A DNA stretch of 64,000 bases, taken from contig JADZFR010000025.1 in the NCBI GenBank assembly GCA_020849795.1, positions 17,439 through 81,438 of the forward strand. Direction: 5' to 3'. Below the pieces are notes generated by a model that did no database searches, had not been told where the DNA came from, and saw only the letters and a program-made list of their open reading frames with translations. The DNA is from Planctomycetota bacterium. Lineage in GTDB: Bacteria; Planctomycetota; UBA8742; UBA2392. Below are positions 21,567-31,600 of the stretch, in pieces; the stretch's first letter is position 1; each line of letters opens with the position of its first letter. The position numbers and the translations under genes are program-made.

Positions 21567-23765
21567 ATGCGCACTTTCCTGCTGCTTGCGATGATCTATG
21601 CCGCGCCGGTGTTCGCGCAGACTGCCACCACCCCCGGCAGCATCGTGGACGAGATTCCGACCTGTCACTGTCTTGGCTTTCGCTGGCTGATCTCGGGCGA
21701 CTCCGATCTCGACTGCACGGTCGCCGTGGAGTACCGCCAGGCAGGCACGACGGTGTGGCTACCCGCGCAGCCAATGCTGCGCGTGGAGCCCGCCAGTGTC
21801 AGCGGCAATGCATTCGACCCGGGCAACCTGCTGGCGGGCAGCGTGCTGGACCTGCAGCCGGACACTGATTACGAAATCCGGCTGACGCTGAACGATCCCG
21901 ACGGCGGCGCCTCTGTGCAGACGCGCAACCTGCGTACGCGCGCGATTCCGGCTGACCCCGCTGCGCCAGTGCTCAAGTATGTCGCGCCTGGCTCGGGTGG
22001 CGGCGCGGGCTCGCAGTCCAATCCATACCTCGGCCTCGCGGCTGCGCAGGCAGGCGCGACCGCCGGCGATGTGTTCCTGCTGCAAGCGGGCACGTACTCG
22101 ATTCCCAGTACCTTTACCTTTAACAGGAGCGGCACCGCCGGAAGCCCGATCGTGTGGCGCGGCGTGGATGCTGCAACCGTGATTCTCGATGGTGCGGGCA
22201 GCGCGCAGCCGGTGCTTTCGTTCTCAGGCAGCCAGCACCTGCACCTCGAGAAAGTCACCGTGCGCAACCCGCTGCGCACGGCGATCAGGGGCACGTCCAC
22301 GAGAAACCTGGTGATCCGCGAGTGCGTGATTGACTGCTCGGCGGTTTCGCCGACCAGTGAAGCCTCGGGCATCCTGCTGCAGGGCGCCGGGCACGAGGGC
22401 GCGTACATTTCGCAGAACCGTATTCGCGGTAACATCGACTGGACCGGTGGCCGCAACCAGGACGCATACGCCTGCGTGCTGCTGGGGCGCGGGCACATCA
22501 TTCAATACAACGAGATCTACGACTGGTGGGACACGGCAGGCTTGGGCGGCAACGACACTACGGTCGACACCAGCGGCTGCGACATCCGCGGCAACGAGTT
22601 CCACAATGTCACCGACGACGGCATCGAAATGGACGGCGCGCGCTTCAACAATCGCATCTACGAAAACCGCTTCACCAACGTGCTGTGCGGCATCTCGTGC
22701 CAGCCGTGCCTTGCGGGGCCGACCTACATCGTGCGCAACGCGATCTACAACTACCAGCTCAAGCCGCTGAAGTTCCACATCCTCGGCAACACGCCCACAG
22801 GCATGCTGGTCTTTAACAACACGTTTGTGGGTGCTGACCCGCGCGGCATTGGCGGCGGCGACTGGCGCAACTCGCACTTCCGCAACAACCTGTTTCTTGC
22901 CAGTGACGACTCCGGCGCGATCGCGTTTGACACCAACGCTCAGCGCTTCACGTGGGATTACAACGGCTGGTATCAATCACCCGCGGCGTCCAACTTCGGC
23001 CGGCTTAACGGCGCCTACTACACAAGCCTGGCTGCGTTGCGTTCTGGGTTGGGACAGGAGACGCACGGCCTGCTGGTCGACTATTCTGTATTCACCAGTG
23101 CGGCCATGCCGACACGCGGCGGTCTTGTGTATCCCTTCACCAGCGGCTTCTCGGCGCCCTACACGCCGGGCGCCGCAGATTTGACACTCAAGTCTGGAAG
23201 CAACGTCGCCGTCGACACGGGCATTACTCTGGCCAACATCACCGCCGGCAACGCGCCGGACCTCGGCGCCTACGAGCGCGGCGCCGGCGTGCCCGCTTAC
23301 GGCCCCGCAGGTCACGGTGGCGGATCGTCAACACCCACTGCACCTTCTGCCGCCACCAATTGCACGGCATCGACGCTTTCCGGTCTGCGCATTCTTGTGA
23401 GCTTCGCCGACAACAGCAGCAATGAAGACGGTTTCCGGATTGAGCGGTCAGACGCCGGAGCGCCTTTCACCACCCTGACTACACTCGCAGCGGGCGTGAC
23501 CGGATACGAAGACGCCGGTCTGACCGATGGCCTTTCTTACGGCTATCGGGTGATTGCCTTCAACACAGTGGGCGACGCCGCGCCGTCCAACACCGCGACA
23601 GGCACGGCAGTGATCACACTGCCGGCTGGCACGGCCGGGCCGCCATCCGCTGCAGGCGGCGGCGGGTGCACGGGGGCGGGCGGCGCCGCGGGGATTCTGG
23701 CCTTGCTGCTGCTGATCGCGGCTTGTGTTTACGCGAGCTCAGCCCAGCGTTTGAAGCAGGCATAG
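21567..23765 (+). CDS. Secreted parallel beta-helix surface protein with C-terminal anchor tail
   Basis: A 732-residue exported protein. The signal peptide is MRTFLLLAMIYAAPVFAQ. Residues ~30-120 are Fn3-like (LQPDTDYEIRLTLNDPDGG). Residues ~135-520 read as a right-handed parallel beta helix with PbH1-type coils (LHLEKVTVRN, NLVIRECVIDC, HIIQYNEIYDW, CDIRGNEFHNVTDDGIEMDG, NRIYENRFTNV). Residues ~590-690 are a second Fn3 domain (EDGFRIERSDAGAPF, YGYRVIAFNTVGDA). The end is GGGGCTGAGG, a membrane helix and a short basic tail, the same Gly-Cys-TM layout as the products of 14424 and selenoprotein 1. Beta helices of this type often act on or bind polysaccharides; no catalytic residues could be assigned. 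Start 21567 follows AAGGAGG. The last 37 nt overlap the convergent regulator gene. Confidence 0.83.
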   Translation: MRTFLLLAMIYAAPVFAQTATTPGSIVDEIPTCHCLGFRWLISGDSDLDCTVAVEYRQAGTTVWLPAQPMLRVEPASVSGNAFDPGNLLAGSVLDLQPDTDYEIRLTLNDPDGGASVQTRNLRTRAIPADPAAPVLKYVAPGSGGGAGSQSNPYLGLAAAQAGATAGDVFLLQAGTYSIPSTFTFNRSGTAGSPIVWRGVDAATVILDGAGSAQPVLSFSGSQHLHLEKVTVRNPLRTAIRGTSTRNLVIRECVIDCSAVSPTSEASGILLQGAGHEGAYISQNRIRGNIDWTGGRNQDAYACVLLGRGHIIQYNEIYDWWDTAGLGGNDTTVDTSGCDIRGNEFHNVTDDGIEMDGARFNNRIYENRFTNVLCGISCQPCLAGPTYIVRNAIYNYQLKPLKFHILGNTPTGMLVFNNTFVGADPRGIGGGDWRNSHFRNNLFLASDDSGAIAFDTNAQRFTWDYNGWYQSPAASNFGRLNGAYYTSLAALRSGLGQETHGLLVDYSVFTSAAMPTRGGLVYPFTSGFSAPYTPGAADLTLKSGSNVAVDTGITLANITAGNAPDLGAYERGAGVPAYGPAGHGGGSSTPTAPSAATNCTASTLSGLRILVSFADNSSNEDGFRIERSDAGAPFTTLTTLAAGVTGYEDAGLTDGLSYGYRVIAFNTVGDAAPSNTATGTAVITLPAGTAGPPSAAGGGGCTGAGGAAGILALLLLIAACVYASSAQRLKQA

Positions 23766-25207
23766 CCGCCGTGGAAGTAGCTGGAGAAAAACTCCACGGC
23801 CCGGGCCCGTGCGCCCGCCATGGAATCATCGGCCAGCTCGATCACGTTGCGATGGTGTATCGCGGCGAAGTCCGGCGACAGCGTGATGTCCGTCGGCAAC
23901 AACTCGACTTGGGCCAGCGTCAGCCGAAGCTGCGCGCGCGCGCGTTGCGTCAGGCGCGCTGCACGCAGCAGTTGCGTCTTCACGATTTCTTTCAGGATGC
24001 GGGTGCGTTGCTCGATCACCGCAATGCCATCCACGAGCTTCAGCTGGGCGGTGCAGACGTTTCGCGTGGGCTGCTTCAGGACGTGCAGCAGGGCCAGCGC
24101 GCTTACGGACACCGGGTTGTCGGGCATCGCATGGGTCAGCGCGTCTTTGCGGTCGTTCGACACACAGCGCTTCACTGCCAGCTCCAGCGTTTCCAGATCT
24201 TCCAGCCAAGCCGCAAAACGCAGGATCTGGAGCGACTTCGACGACGACATGGGCTTGTCCGCAAGGCACGTCGCTACGTCACCCAGCCCCGAGAACAGCT
24301 GCATCTTCGCGAAGTAGCCGCCGTAAAGGTCGTGGAGTACCGGCGCCGCTTCGGGCAGCGCCCGCATGACCTTGGACATGCCGCCCTGCAGGTCACCCAG
24401 GTCCATTTCCATCAGGCCGCCGGTAGCAAGCATCACGCACCAGTTGCGGCCACGCACGCCGTTGCTTAGCGCCAATGCCGCGTTGCAGATGCGCAAGGCC
24501 TCGCGCACGCGGCCCATCGCCAGCACGGCCATCACCAGGTATTGGGCGTGCAGTATGCGACGTTCGTCCATAGGCTCGCCCCAAGCCATCTGGCGGATGA
24601 ACACCCTGCGGCGCCAGGCGGCACTGTTCTCGTAATCGCCGGAAAGATAGGCAAAGAAAGCGTGCTGCGCATTCAGGCGCAGCATCAACGCATCGTCGTC
24701 GCACAGGCGCGCAACCTGGTCGGCGGCTTTCAGCAACTCTGCGCCGCGTTCCAGGTCACGCTTGTCGAGCACGTTCTCCAGGTCCACGACCAGTTTTTCG
24801 AACACGGGCAGGCTGTTCTCATTCAGCTTGCGGCGCAGCTTTTCATGGTCGTCCAGTGCAGCGGATAACTCGCGCAACACGCGCAGGTGGTGCTTGCCGG
24901 TGAGCGATCCCAAACGCATGCGCGAAACCGCGCTCATGGCTTCCACCAACTCCAGCACGTTCGACGCCATCCGCTGGGTGCCCGCAGTGACGTCGGCCAG
25001 GTAGGGTGTGCCTTCCCCGGCCAGCAGCCACGCTGGGTTGACGCCCAGTTCGCGCACCAGCGACTCGCAAAATTCCGCGGGGACCTTGCCGCCCTTCATG
25101 AAGCGGTGCACATTGGCAGGCGGGAAGCCCGTTCGGCGGCCAAGCTCGGCCTGTGAGTGAGTCTGGGCAAGGTGGTTCAGTCGTTGGCGCAGTGTGGTGG
25201 CAGGCAC
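23729..25207 (-). CDS. XRE-family regulator with long helical (TPR-like) C-terminal part
   Basis: A ~492-residue protein. Residues ~1-65 form a Cro/C1-type helix-turn-helix (SQAELGRRTGFPPANVHRFM, then VPAEFCESLVRELGVNPAWL). The remaining ~400 residues are alpha-helical with a TPR-like rhythm (AQHAFFAYLSGDYENSAAW, LVMAVLAMGRVREALRI) and probably bind a ligand or partner, as in other HTH-TPR regulators. The frame opens with GTG at 25219; I prefer the GTG at 25207, which has GGAGG at 5-nt spacing. It is divergent from selenoprotein 3, with palindromes in the shared intergenic region, so it may control that gene as well as itself. Its 3' end overlaps the beta-helix gene on the opposite strand by 37 nt. 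Confidence 0.8.
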   Translation of the reverse strand: MPATTLRQRLNHLAQTHSQAELGRRTGFPPANVHRFMKGGKVPAEFCESLVRELGVNPAWLLAGEGTPYLADVTAGTQRMASNVLELVEAMSAVSRMRLGSLTGKHHLRVLRELSAALDDHEKLRRKLNENSLPVFEKLVVDLENVLDKRDLERGAELLKAADQVARLCDDDALMLRLNAQHAFFAYLSGDYENSAAWRRRVFIRQMAWGEPMDERRILHAQYLVMAVLAMGRVREALRICNAALALSNGVRGRNWCVMLATGGLMEMDLGDLQGGMSKVMRALPEAAPVLHDLYGGYFAKMQLFSGLGDVATCLADKPMSSSKSLQILRFAAWLEDLETLELAVKRCVSNDRKDALTHAMPDNPVSVSALALLHVLKQPTRNVCTAQLKLVDGIAVIEQRTRILKEIVKTQLLRAARLTQRARAQLRLTLAQVELLPTDITLSPDFAAIHHRNVIELADDSMAGARARAVEFFSSYFHGGYACFKRWAELA

Positions 25208-25240
25208 GGCATCCTCCACTTTCTGTAATGGAATGCCGCA

Positions 25241-25331
25241 GGTAGGTCTACCATCTGCGGCGTTTCGATTCCGGCAGGGTACTACTCGTGTGATTGCTTT
25301 GCCCGCACTTTCAAATGCGGGTTCTGAAAGT
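25241..25331. promoter_or_regulatory. Palindromes in the regulator/selenoprotein 3 intergenic region
   Basis: Three inverted repeats are visible between the divergent XRE gene and selenoprotein 3: GGTAG-GT-CTACC at 25241-25252, CCCGCA-n8-TGCGGG at 25302-25321, and overlapping it ACTTTCA-n11-TGAAAGT at 25307-25331. They lie 35-125 nt upstream of the regulator start and 105-195 nt upstream of the selenoprotein start. Candidate operator or promoter-proximal sites; no clear -35/-10 pair could be fixed by eye. Confidence 0.4.
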
Positions 25332-25435
25332 GAGAGCCCGCCTGTCGATCATTCCAGATATGAAAGGCAGTTTTCCATCCGACACGGACCTTTGGGCTGC
25401 GACCGGATAGACTGCCGACCTGAACGGAGGCGCCC

Positions 25436-26416
25436 ATGAGAATTCTCTGCCTGCTGCTGCTTGCCCTGGGTTGCTCGCAACTGAGTGCGGCGGACTTCGC
25501 CATCGGCGACAACGCCCCGGACTTTGAGCTCGGTACCAACACATGGAACACGCCGCAGGGTTTGGCGCGCCTGTCGAACTATCGCGGCAAGGTTGTGCTG
25601 GTCGAAGTCTGGGCAACTTACTGAGGCCCCTGTGTGGCGGGCGTGCCCCACCTGAAAGAACTCAGCGACAAGTATCGCGAGCGCGGCTTTGAGATCATCG
25701 CTTCTACGAACGAGGACCCCGCCAAAGTCGACGAGTGGCTGGGCAAGAACCCTCTGAACTACGGCGTCGTCTCCAAGGCCCCCGGCATCTCGGCCTACGT
25801 GAAGATGGGCCAGGGCGTGCCGCGCGGCTGGGTGATTTCCGCCGATGGCAAGATTGCCTTCACGGGCAAGCCCGCAGACATCACGGGCGCGATGGTCGAA
25901 GGGTGGCTCAAAGACTGCGCCGACAGCAAGATCGACAAGAAACTCAAGCGCGAACTCGGTGCGGCCGTGAAGCACTACAACGCGGGCAAGTATGGCAAGG
26001 CGCTGCTGGAAGCCGAGAAGCACGAGTCCAATGAAGACGCCAGCGTTGCCGCTGACGCCAAGTTCGTGGCCGACAAAGTCCGCAAAGCCATCGACTGGCG
26101 CAAAGAAGAAGCAAAGCGCTTGCGCGATGACCGTCGCCTGACAGCGCTGGTCGCGCTGTTTGAACACGACAGCAGAGCCTATGACGGATTGGACTACGCC
26201 AACGAGTGCGCTGCCGAGGCCAAGGTCGTGAGGGCCACGTCCGAGTACAAGACGTGCAAGGCAGCCGACGAAATGCTGGCGCGCATCACCGCCACGAAAG
26301 ACCTCAAGGGCGAAGCACTGGTGCGCGAGTTGGACAAGGTGATCGAGAAGTACCCCGACACACCCGCGGGCCGCGACGCAGCGGCGCTGAAGTCCAAGGC
26401 CGCGAAAGGCAGCTAG
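25436..26416 (+). CDS. Selenoprotein 3: exported thioredoxin-fold protein, UGPC active site
   Basis: With TGA 25622-25624 read as selenocysteine (residue 63) this is one 326-residue protein. The signal peptide is residues 1-19 (ending QLSA). Residues ~22-160 are a TlpA/ResA-like fold: IGDNAPDFELG, YRGKVVLVEVWATY-U-GPC, LKELSDKYRERGFEIIAST and VPRGWVISADGKIAFTG, which supplies the cis-Pro region. A Cys homologue would read WATYCGPC. Residues ~165-326 add a helical, Lys/Ala/Glu-rich extension with TPR-like character (AAVKHYNAGKYGKALLEAEKH, VIEKYPDTPAGRDAA). GGAGG precedes the ATG. The TAG stop abuts the ATG of the next gene with no gap, so a glycosidase-like partner is made from the same mRNA. 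Likely an envelope redox protein; the natural substrate is unknown. Confidence 0.93.
25634..25651 (+). promoter_or_regulatory. Candidate bacterial SECIS hairpin of selenoprotein 3
   Basis: From 10 nt after the UGA, GTGG-c-GG-GCGTG-CC-CCAC forms six base pairs with one bulged C on the 5' side and a 5-nt loop starting with G, 17 nt downstream of the UGA. This matches the apical-G and distance rules for bacterial SECIS elements. Confidence 0.7.
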
Positions 26417-28243
26417 ATGAAGGGAAGGCTGACATTCACGGCCATCGCATTCGCCGTCGCGGCGCTGCTGCTGTTTGCGCCGATCTCGCATGACGCCCAG
26501 AAGCGCAAATCGCGCGGCAAGAACGAGCCGGTCGAGCTGCCGCAGCCGACTTGGGGCCAGTGCTTCTGGCTGACCATCCAGCGCACCAAGTTGAAAGACG
26601 CCGCGTTCGCCACCTGGGAAGACGAGTACGCTGACATCGTGAAGCGTGTGGGCAAAGGCGGCATGTACGTGCGCCTGAACTACGACGGCGTGCCGCTGAG
26701 CAGCGAGTTTCGCGCCGAACACGGCCTGTACGAGAGCTATGTCTGGAACAGCCCGCTCGACAGTCTGAACCCGGCATACAACACAAAAGACCGGCGCGCG
26801 CGCCAGTGGAACCAGCGCAACGAGATCGTCGACGAAAACACCGCGAACGAAAAGGGCAACCCGGCCGACGCCGACCTGACGCCCAGCTTCTATTGCCGCG
26901 AAACCTGGGACGGAATGTTCACCTACCTGCGCAACAGCGCCAAGGACTATGTGCGCCGCAGAGAGGCTGAGCGATTCACGATCTTCGCCGGACCCAACGA
27001 GTTCGAGTACGTCTTCTTCGGCGGCGACGCCTGGTATGCTGACTACTCGCCCTTTGCCGTCGCCGAGTTCCGAGACTGGCTGACGCATCGCGGGTTCTTC
27101 GCCAAGGGCCAGCCGCTCGAGGGCAAAGGCCGCCCGGGCGGTGAAGACTTCGGAGACGATCCATCACCGGTCCGCGCCAAGGGTTCAAACAAGAGTTTCA
27201 ACGCCACCTACGGCACCGACTTCACCACCTGGGAGCTGAAGTATTGGGACATTGACAAGTTCCCCAACTCGCTGCCCAAGTCCGCCAAGGGTATGCCCGG
27301 CAAAGGCGAGGCCGGCTTTATCGAGGGAGGCTTTGATTCTCCGCGCGGGCCCGGCCTGCCCATGTGGGCGCACTACCAGAACAATGCAAAAGAGAACCCC
27401 GGCTATCGCCAGTGGCGCATCGCCGATGCCCTGCGGGAAATGCTGCGTGTGGCGGTGGAGGAGTGCGACGTTCCCAAGGCCGACATTTGGACGCGCCAGC
27501 ACGGCTGCGCGTATCGCAGCTCAGGCGTCGAGTACGCGCACACGTCGCTGGCGCCGTGGATGAACGCCACATCTTTCAACAACATCGGCTTCAACCTGTA
27601 CGGCATGCCGCGTGATGCCAAAGTATGGGCCGCGGTACAAAAACTGGCACAGGAGAATGGCAGCGACTGGGGCAGCTTCGAGTGTCACCCCAGCGCATTT
27701 GCGGTCCAGAAGCTGAGCACCGCTGAATACCTGCAAGCCTTGAACCTGTTCTTTGACTATGGCGCGCGCTACGTGCGATGTGTGACCTGGCTCGGCAACA
27801 CCACCGGCAAAAGTGAACACGGCATGGCGCCCGGCACCATGCAAATCCGCGATACGCCGTTCGAGCCCGCGATCAAGGAATTTCTCGCGACCAAGCCGGA
27901 CCGCCCGTGGAGCAGCGAGGAGGGGACTCGCTACTTCACGCCCGCACCCCGAGGCCTGAGCTTTGACGGCAGCACGCTCAAGTGGGAGCCGCGCATGTGG
28001 GAGGGCGAGAAATTCACATTCGACGACTGGGCCGCGTTCGAGCGCGTCGAGATTGCGACCTGCGACGGTGTGGAAGACGGCAAGCCCATCAACGCCAAGT
28101 CACTGGGCAAACTCGAGCGCGGTGAAGGCACAAGCTTCGTCGTCAAGGCCGCGAAGGACCTGAAGTCGTCCGTGATCGTCCGCGGTGTCTGCGACGGCAA
28201 GCTCCAGGGACCGTGGAGCAACCCCCTGGAAGTCGCGAAGTAG
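26417..28243 (+). CDS. Secreted glycoside-hydrolase-like (TIM-barrel) protein
   Basis: A 608-residue exported protein with an N-terminal hydrophobic segment (FTAIAFAVAALLLFAPIS). The middle region reads like a beta/alpha barrel of a GH42/GH14-type or putative glycosyl hydrolase: FTIFAGPNEFEYVFFGGDAWYADYS (EF/E candidate), AVAEFRDWLTHRGF, DIWTRQHGCAYRS, FNNIGFNLYG, SDWGSFECHPSAF with another Glu, then ARYVRCVTWLGNT. Residues ~520-608 form a C-terminal beta domain. The AVAEFRDWL...G phrase is typical of beta-galactosidase-like barrels, where it follows the catalytic acid, but I could not confirm both acidic residues. It starts directly after the stop of selenoprotein 3 (TAGATG), which implies coupled expression. 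Substrate unknown; a degenerate, non-catalytic barrel is also possible. Confidence 0.6.
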   Translation: MKGRLTFTAIAFAVAALLLFAPISHDAQKRKSRGKNEPVELPQPTWGQCFWLTIQRTKLKDAAFATWEDEYADIVKRVGKGGMYVRLNYDGVPLSSEFRAEHGLYESYVWNSPLDSLNPAYNTKDRRARQWNQRNEIVDENTANEKGNPADADLTPSFYCRETWDGMFTYLRNSAKDYVRRREAERFTIFAGPNEFEYVFFGGDAWYADYSPFAVAEFRDWLTHRGFFAKGQPLEGKGRPGGEDFGDDPSPVRAKGSNKSFNATYGTDFTTWELKYWDIDKFPNSLPKSAKGMPGKGEAGFIEGGFDSPRGPGLPMWAHYQNNAKENPGYRQWRIADALREMLRVAVEECDVPKADIWTRQHGCAYRSSGVEYAHTSLAPWMNATSFNNIGFNLYGMPRDAKVWAAVQKLAQENGSDWGSFECHPSAFAVQKLSTAEYLQALNLFFDYGARYVRCVTWLGNTTGKSEHGMAPGTMQIRDTPFEPAIKEFLATKPDRPWSSEEGTRYFTPAPRGLSFDGSTLKWEPRMWEGEKFTFDDWAAFERVEIATCDGVEDGKPINAKSLGKLERGEGTSFVVKAAKDLKSSVIVRGVCDGKLQGPWSNPLEVAK

Positions 28244-28633
28244 CCGTGAAACGGCAGCCTGTCTCGGGGCATCCTGTCCTTACATATGTGTGGTGCCTGC
28301 ATGGATGGCCGACCGTGCCGCACGCCGTCGCCTTTTGTGCCCGCCGCTCTGCCCCCGCCATCCGCCAAGCCGCTCGGCGCTTGGCTTGCAGCCGTATCTG
28401 CACGGAGGTGTCTCTTCGTACAACCCTCCGCCAACGCAAGCCACCATCGCCCCCTGACAGCAATGGCCCGGATGGCGGGTGTGTGGGAAGAGTGTGGTCA
28501 CGTGTATATAGACGGACTAGCATGCAGCCGGACTTGATGGCGATCGACTGATTTGATCAGGTGTATTGCGTCCAACCGCGCTTCGCGCTGCACGCTTGTT
28601 TCTCGTCTCTGTGTAATGCCACATGAGGTTCGC
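28244..28633. other. Gene-free intergenic region upstream of the kinase gene
   Basis: About 390 bases with no convincing gene in any frame; the short open frames are Arg/Pro-rich and lack ribosome-binding sites. The right end carries GAGG 6 nt before the kinase ATG at 28634. It is large enough to hold the kinase promoter, but no confident -35/-10 pair was identified. Confidence 0.55.
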
Positions 28634-31600
28634 ATGTCGCAGGCTGAGGCAAAGTGGCCGGCCACGGAACTTGGCGCCGAGCGGTTTGTGCGCCGCGCGC
28701 TGGCCTTGCTCGAGGCGGATTTCCGGGGGCTGGCGCTGCACGCGCTTGCGTTGTGGGAGACTTCCGGCACGGTTTCCCCCGCCCTGTTTGAGGCACTGGG
28801 TAACCTGCAACGGCCCTCATTCGGCTCGTTCAAGGGACTCATTGATTCTCTGCGCAAGGCGCGTTCGACAGCCTCGCATGGACAAGAGCAAGCTGTCGCG
28901 CCGGAATTGGGGCGGCTGCTTGAACTGCTGGACCAGCGGCCTTCGCGAGAAACGCTCGAAGCACTTCGTCCTCTGGCCGACCTGTGCCGCACCAAGGTGT
29001 CGGGGCTGACGCTGCTGGGCCTGTTGGCCATGCCGATTGCCTTGCGCAACGACGTAGCGCATCAAACGCCTGCACCAGATGCGCCATTCTGGAACCGCGC
29101 CGCTGACGCACTCATCCCGCTCGTCGAGCTTCACAAGGCTGGCCTGCTGGGCCTGCGCCAGCATCTGCAGTCGCGGGCGCCCGCTGTCCCCTGGTTCGTT
29201 GTGCGCGACGGGCGCGTGCTGACATTCAACGGCCTGACACACGACTACGCGGCCCGCTACTCGGGTGACGATGGCGACCCTTTGGTGGATGAGACGTTGG
29301 CGGGGCCGGTGTTGCGCTCTATCGCGCGCATGCTCGGTGAGGCCGAAACCAGCGAGCGCGAGCTGAAAAAGCTGCTCAAGCGCCTCGCGCCTGAGGAACT
29401 GCGCGGCGTGGTGCTGGACGACTATCTTGTGGGCCGACCCGTCGGCGAGGGTGGTTTTGCGACGGTGCACCTGGCACGCCAGCTTTCGACAGGCCGGCGC
29501 GTAGCACTGAAGATTCTGCGCGACAGCGCGACGGCGGAAGACGCTGCGCGCTTTCAAAAGGAGGCAGAGTTTCTTTCCCTGCTCAACCACCCGAACATTG
29601 TGCAGGTCCTCGGCTATGGGGAAGGCACGTGGCTGGTGCCGCGCAACGTCGACCTGTCGGGCGAGGCCTGGTTCGAGCCTCTGTTTGTGCGCGGTAAGCC
29701 GGCAAAGACCTTCATCGCATTGGAGTGGGTTGAGGGTCGCACGCTGGAAGAAGTATGGAAGCAGATCGCTGCCCGCGACCCGAAGTCGCCGAGCCATCGA
29801 GATCTTACGCACTGGCTGGAGCAGGCGGCACGCGCGCTTGAGGTGGTGCACGGCGTGGGGCTGATTCACCGCGACATCAAGCCCTCCAACCTGATGGTGG
29901 CGGCCGATGGCAACCTCAAGCTGATGGACTTCGGCATTGCGCGCTCGCAAAGCGCCGCGCGCACCATTCAAACTCGCTCGGGTGAAGCGCCGGGAACGCT
30001 GGCGTATATGTCGCCGGAGCAGTTGCGCATGAGGCACTCGGAGGTCGGGGTCGGATCGCCCACGGACGTTTACTCGTTGTGCGCGACTTTTTACGAACTC
30101 TACACCGGCACGCGGATCTTCGAGTGGGATCTTGACGACACACGGATTTCCCAGGGCAAACTTGACGAAACCTCGCACTTCAAGCGGGAACACGCGCAGC
30201 GCCCGGCAGCCCCGCGCATCGCGTTGCCCCGAGCCGGGTCAGAAGTGCGCGCGCTGCTGCAGGGCGGGCTGGAGCCTGAGCCGAAGGACCGTCCTAGCGC
30301 AGGCGTGCTGGCTTCAGATGTTGCGCTGGCGCTGGCCAGCCGCCCGATCATGTACCGGCCACCCGGGGCTGCCCGGCGAATGCAGCTGGCATACCGGCGC
30401 AACCCGCTGCTGTGGAATGCGGTGGCGGTGTTTGTGGTCTGCGCGGTCCTGGGCGTCGCCGCTTACATTTGGACCATCACGCAAGAGCAGGCGCGAACCG
30501 AAGAGCAGCGCGACATCGCGCTGGAAAACGAGCGCAAAGAAGCGGCGGCCAGGAAGCTCGCACAGGAGAACGAGGCCGAAGCCAAGCGCCAGGAGCGAAT
30601 CGCTGGCGAACGCGCTGAGGGCGAAAGGAAGGCAAAGGAGGAGGCCCAGCTGCGGCTGCGAGAATCGCGGCGAAATTCCGCGCGCATTCAGGTGAATCTG
30701 GCCCAGACGGCGCGCAAAGAACTTCGCCGGCAGGCGGCCTTGCTGCATATCCAGGCCGCGCGCGACCTGAGTGATGACTTGGAAGGTGAACCCCCGGACA
30801 ACGTGCTGCGTGAAAGCACTGGTCCGCTGTGGCGTACCCGCCCGCTTTTTGCCGGACTGAACGTGTTGGCTTCCCCGGAGTTTGGAGACTACTACGGAAG
30901 CATCTCCATGGATGCGACAGGACGCCTCGCTGTCGCACCGGTCCAAGATGGCTTGGTCGTGTGGGATGTCCTGACGGGCGACACGGTCGCGAGCTTTGGT
31001 TTTGCCTACTCCGGCTATGACTACTATTCCGCAAAGTTCTCGGCTGATGGCAGCAAGATTTTTGCCGCCGGCGCGAGCCACGTTCTGGACATCTGGGACG
31101 TGGCAACCTCGGAACGCGTTGCAAGCCTCGAGGGTCACGCCAACGACGTGCTCGCCATGGCCGAGTTCAAGTCCGACGGACTGCTCGCCACAACATCAGC
31201 TGATCGCACCATTCGTATCTGGGACACCGGCACACTGACGTCCAAAGCCAAATGGAGCGCGCCACCTGAGGTTGGCCGCGCTCTGGCTTTCAGCGCGGAC
31301 GGCCGACTGCTGGCATTGGGCATGCACGAGGGGTCGGTGGCAGTTTTCAATGCCGCCGATGGTACCCAGCTTTTGGGCTGGCAGGCCCACCATGCCCAAA
31401 TCCGCGACGTGGCGTGGCTCAGGGACGACCAGCAAATCATCACCGCTGGCGACGACGGTAAAATCCATATCTGGAATGCAGCCACGGGCGACATGGTTGC
31501 GGGATTCGTCGGGCATGAAGGACCGATTCTGGACATTGCACTGAGTTACGATGAGCGCGAACTGCTGTCTGGTGGCGCCGACTGCAAACTCCGGGTCTGG

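Noticed and set aside
28244..28633. Small plus- and minus-strand frames upstream of the kinase gene
   Set aside because: They are Arg/Pro-rich, lack ribosome-binding sites and overlap each other in several frames.
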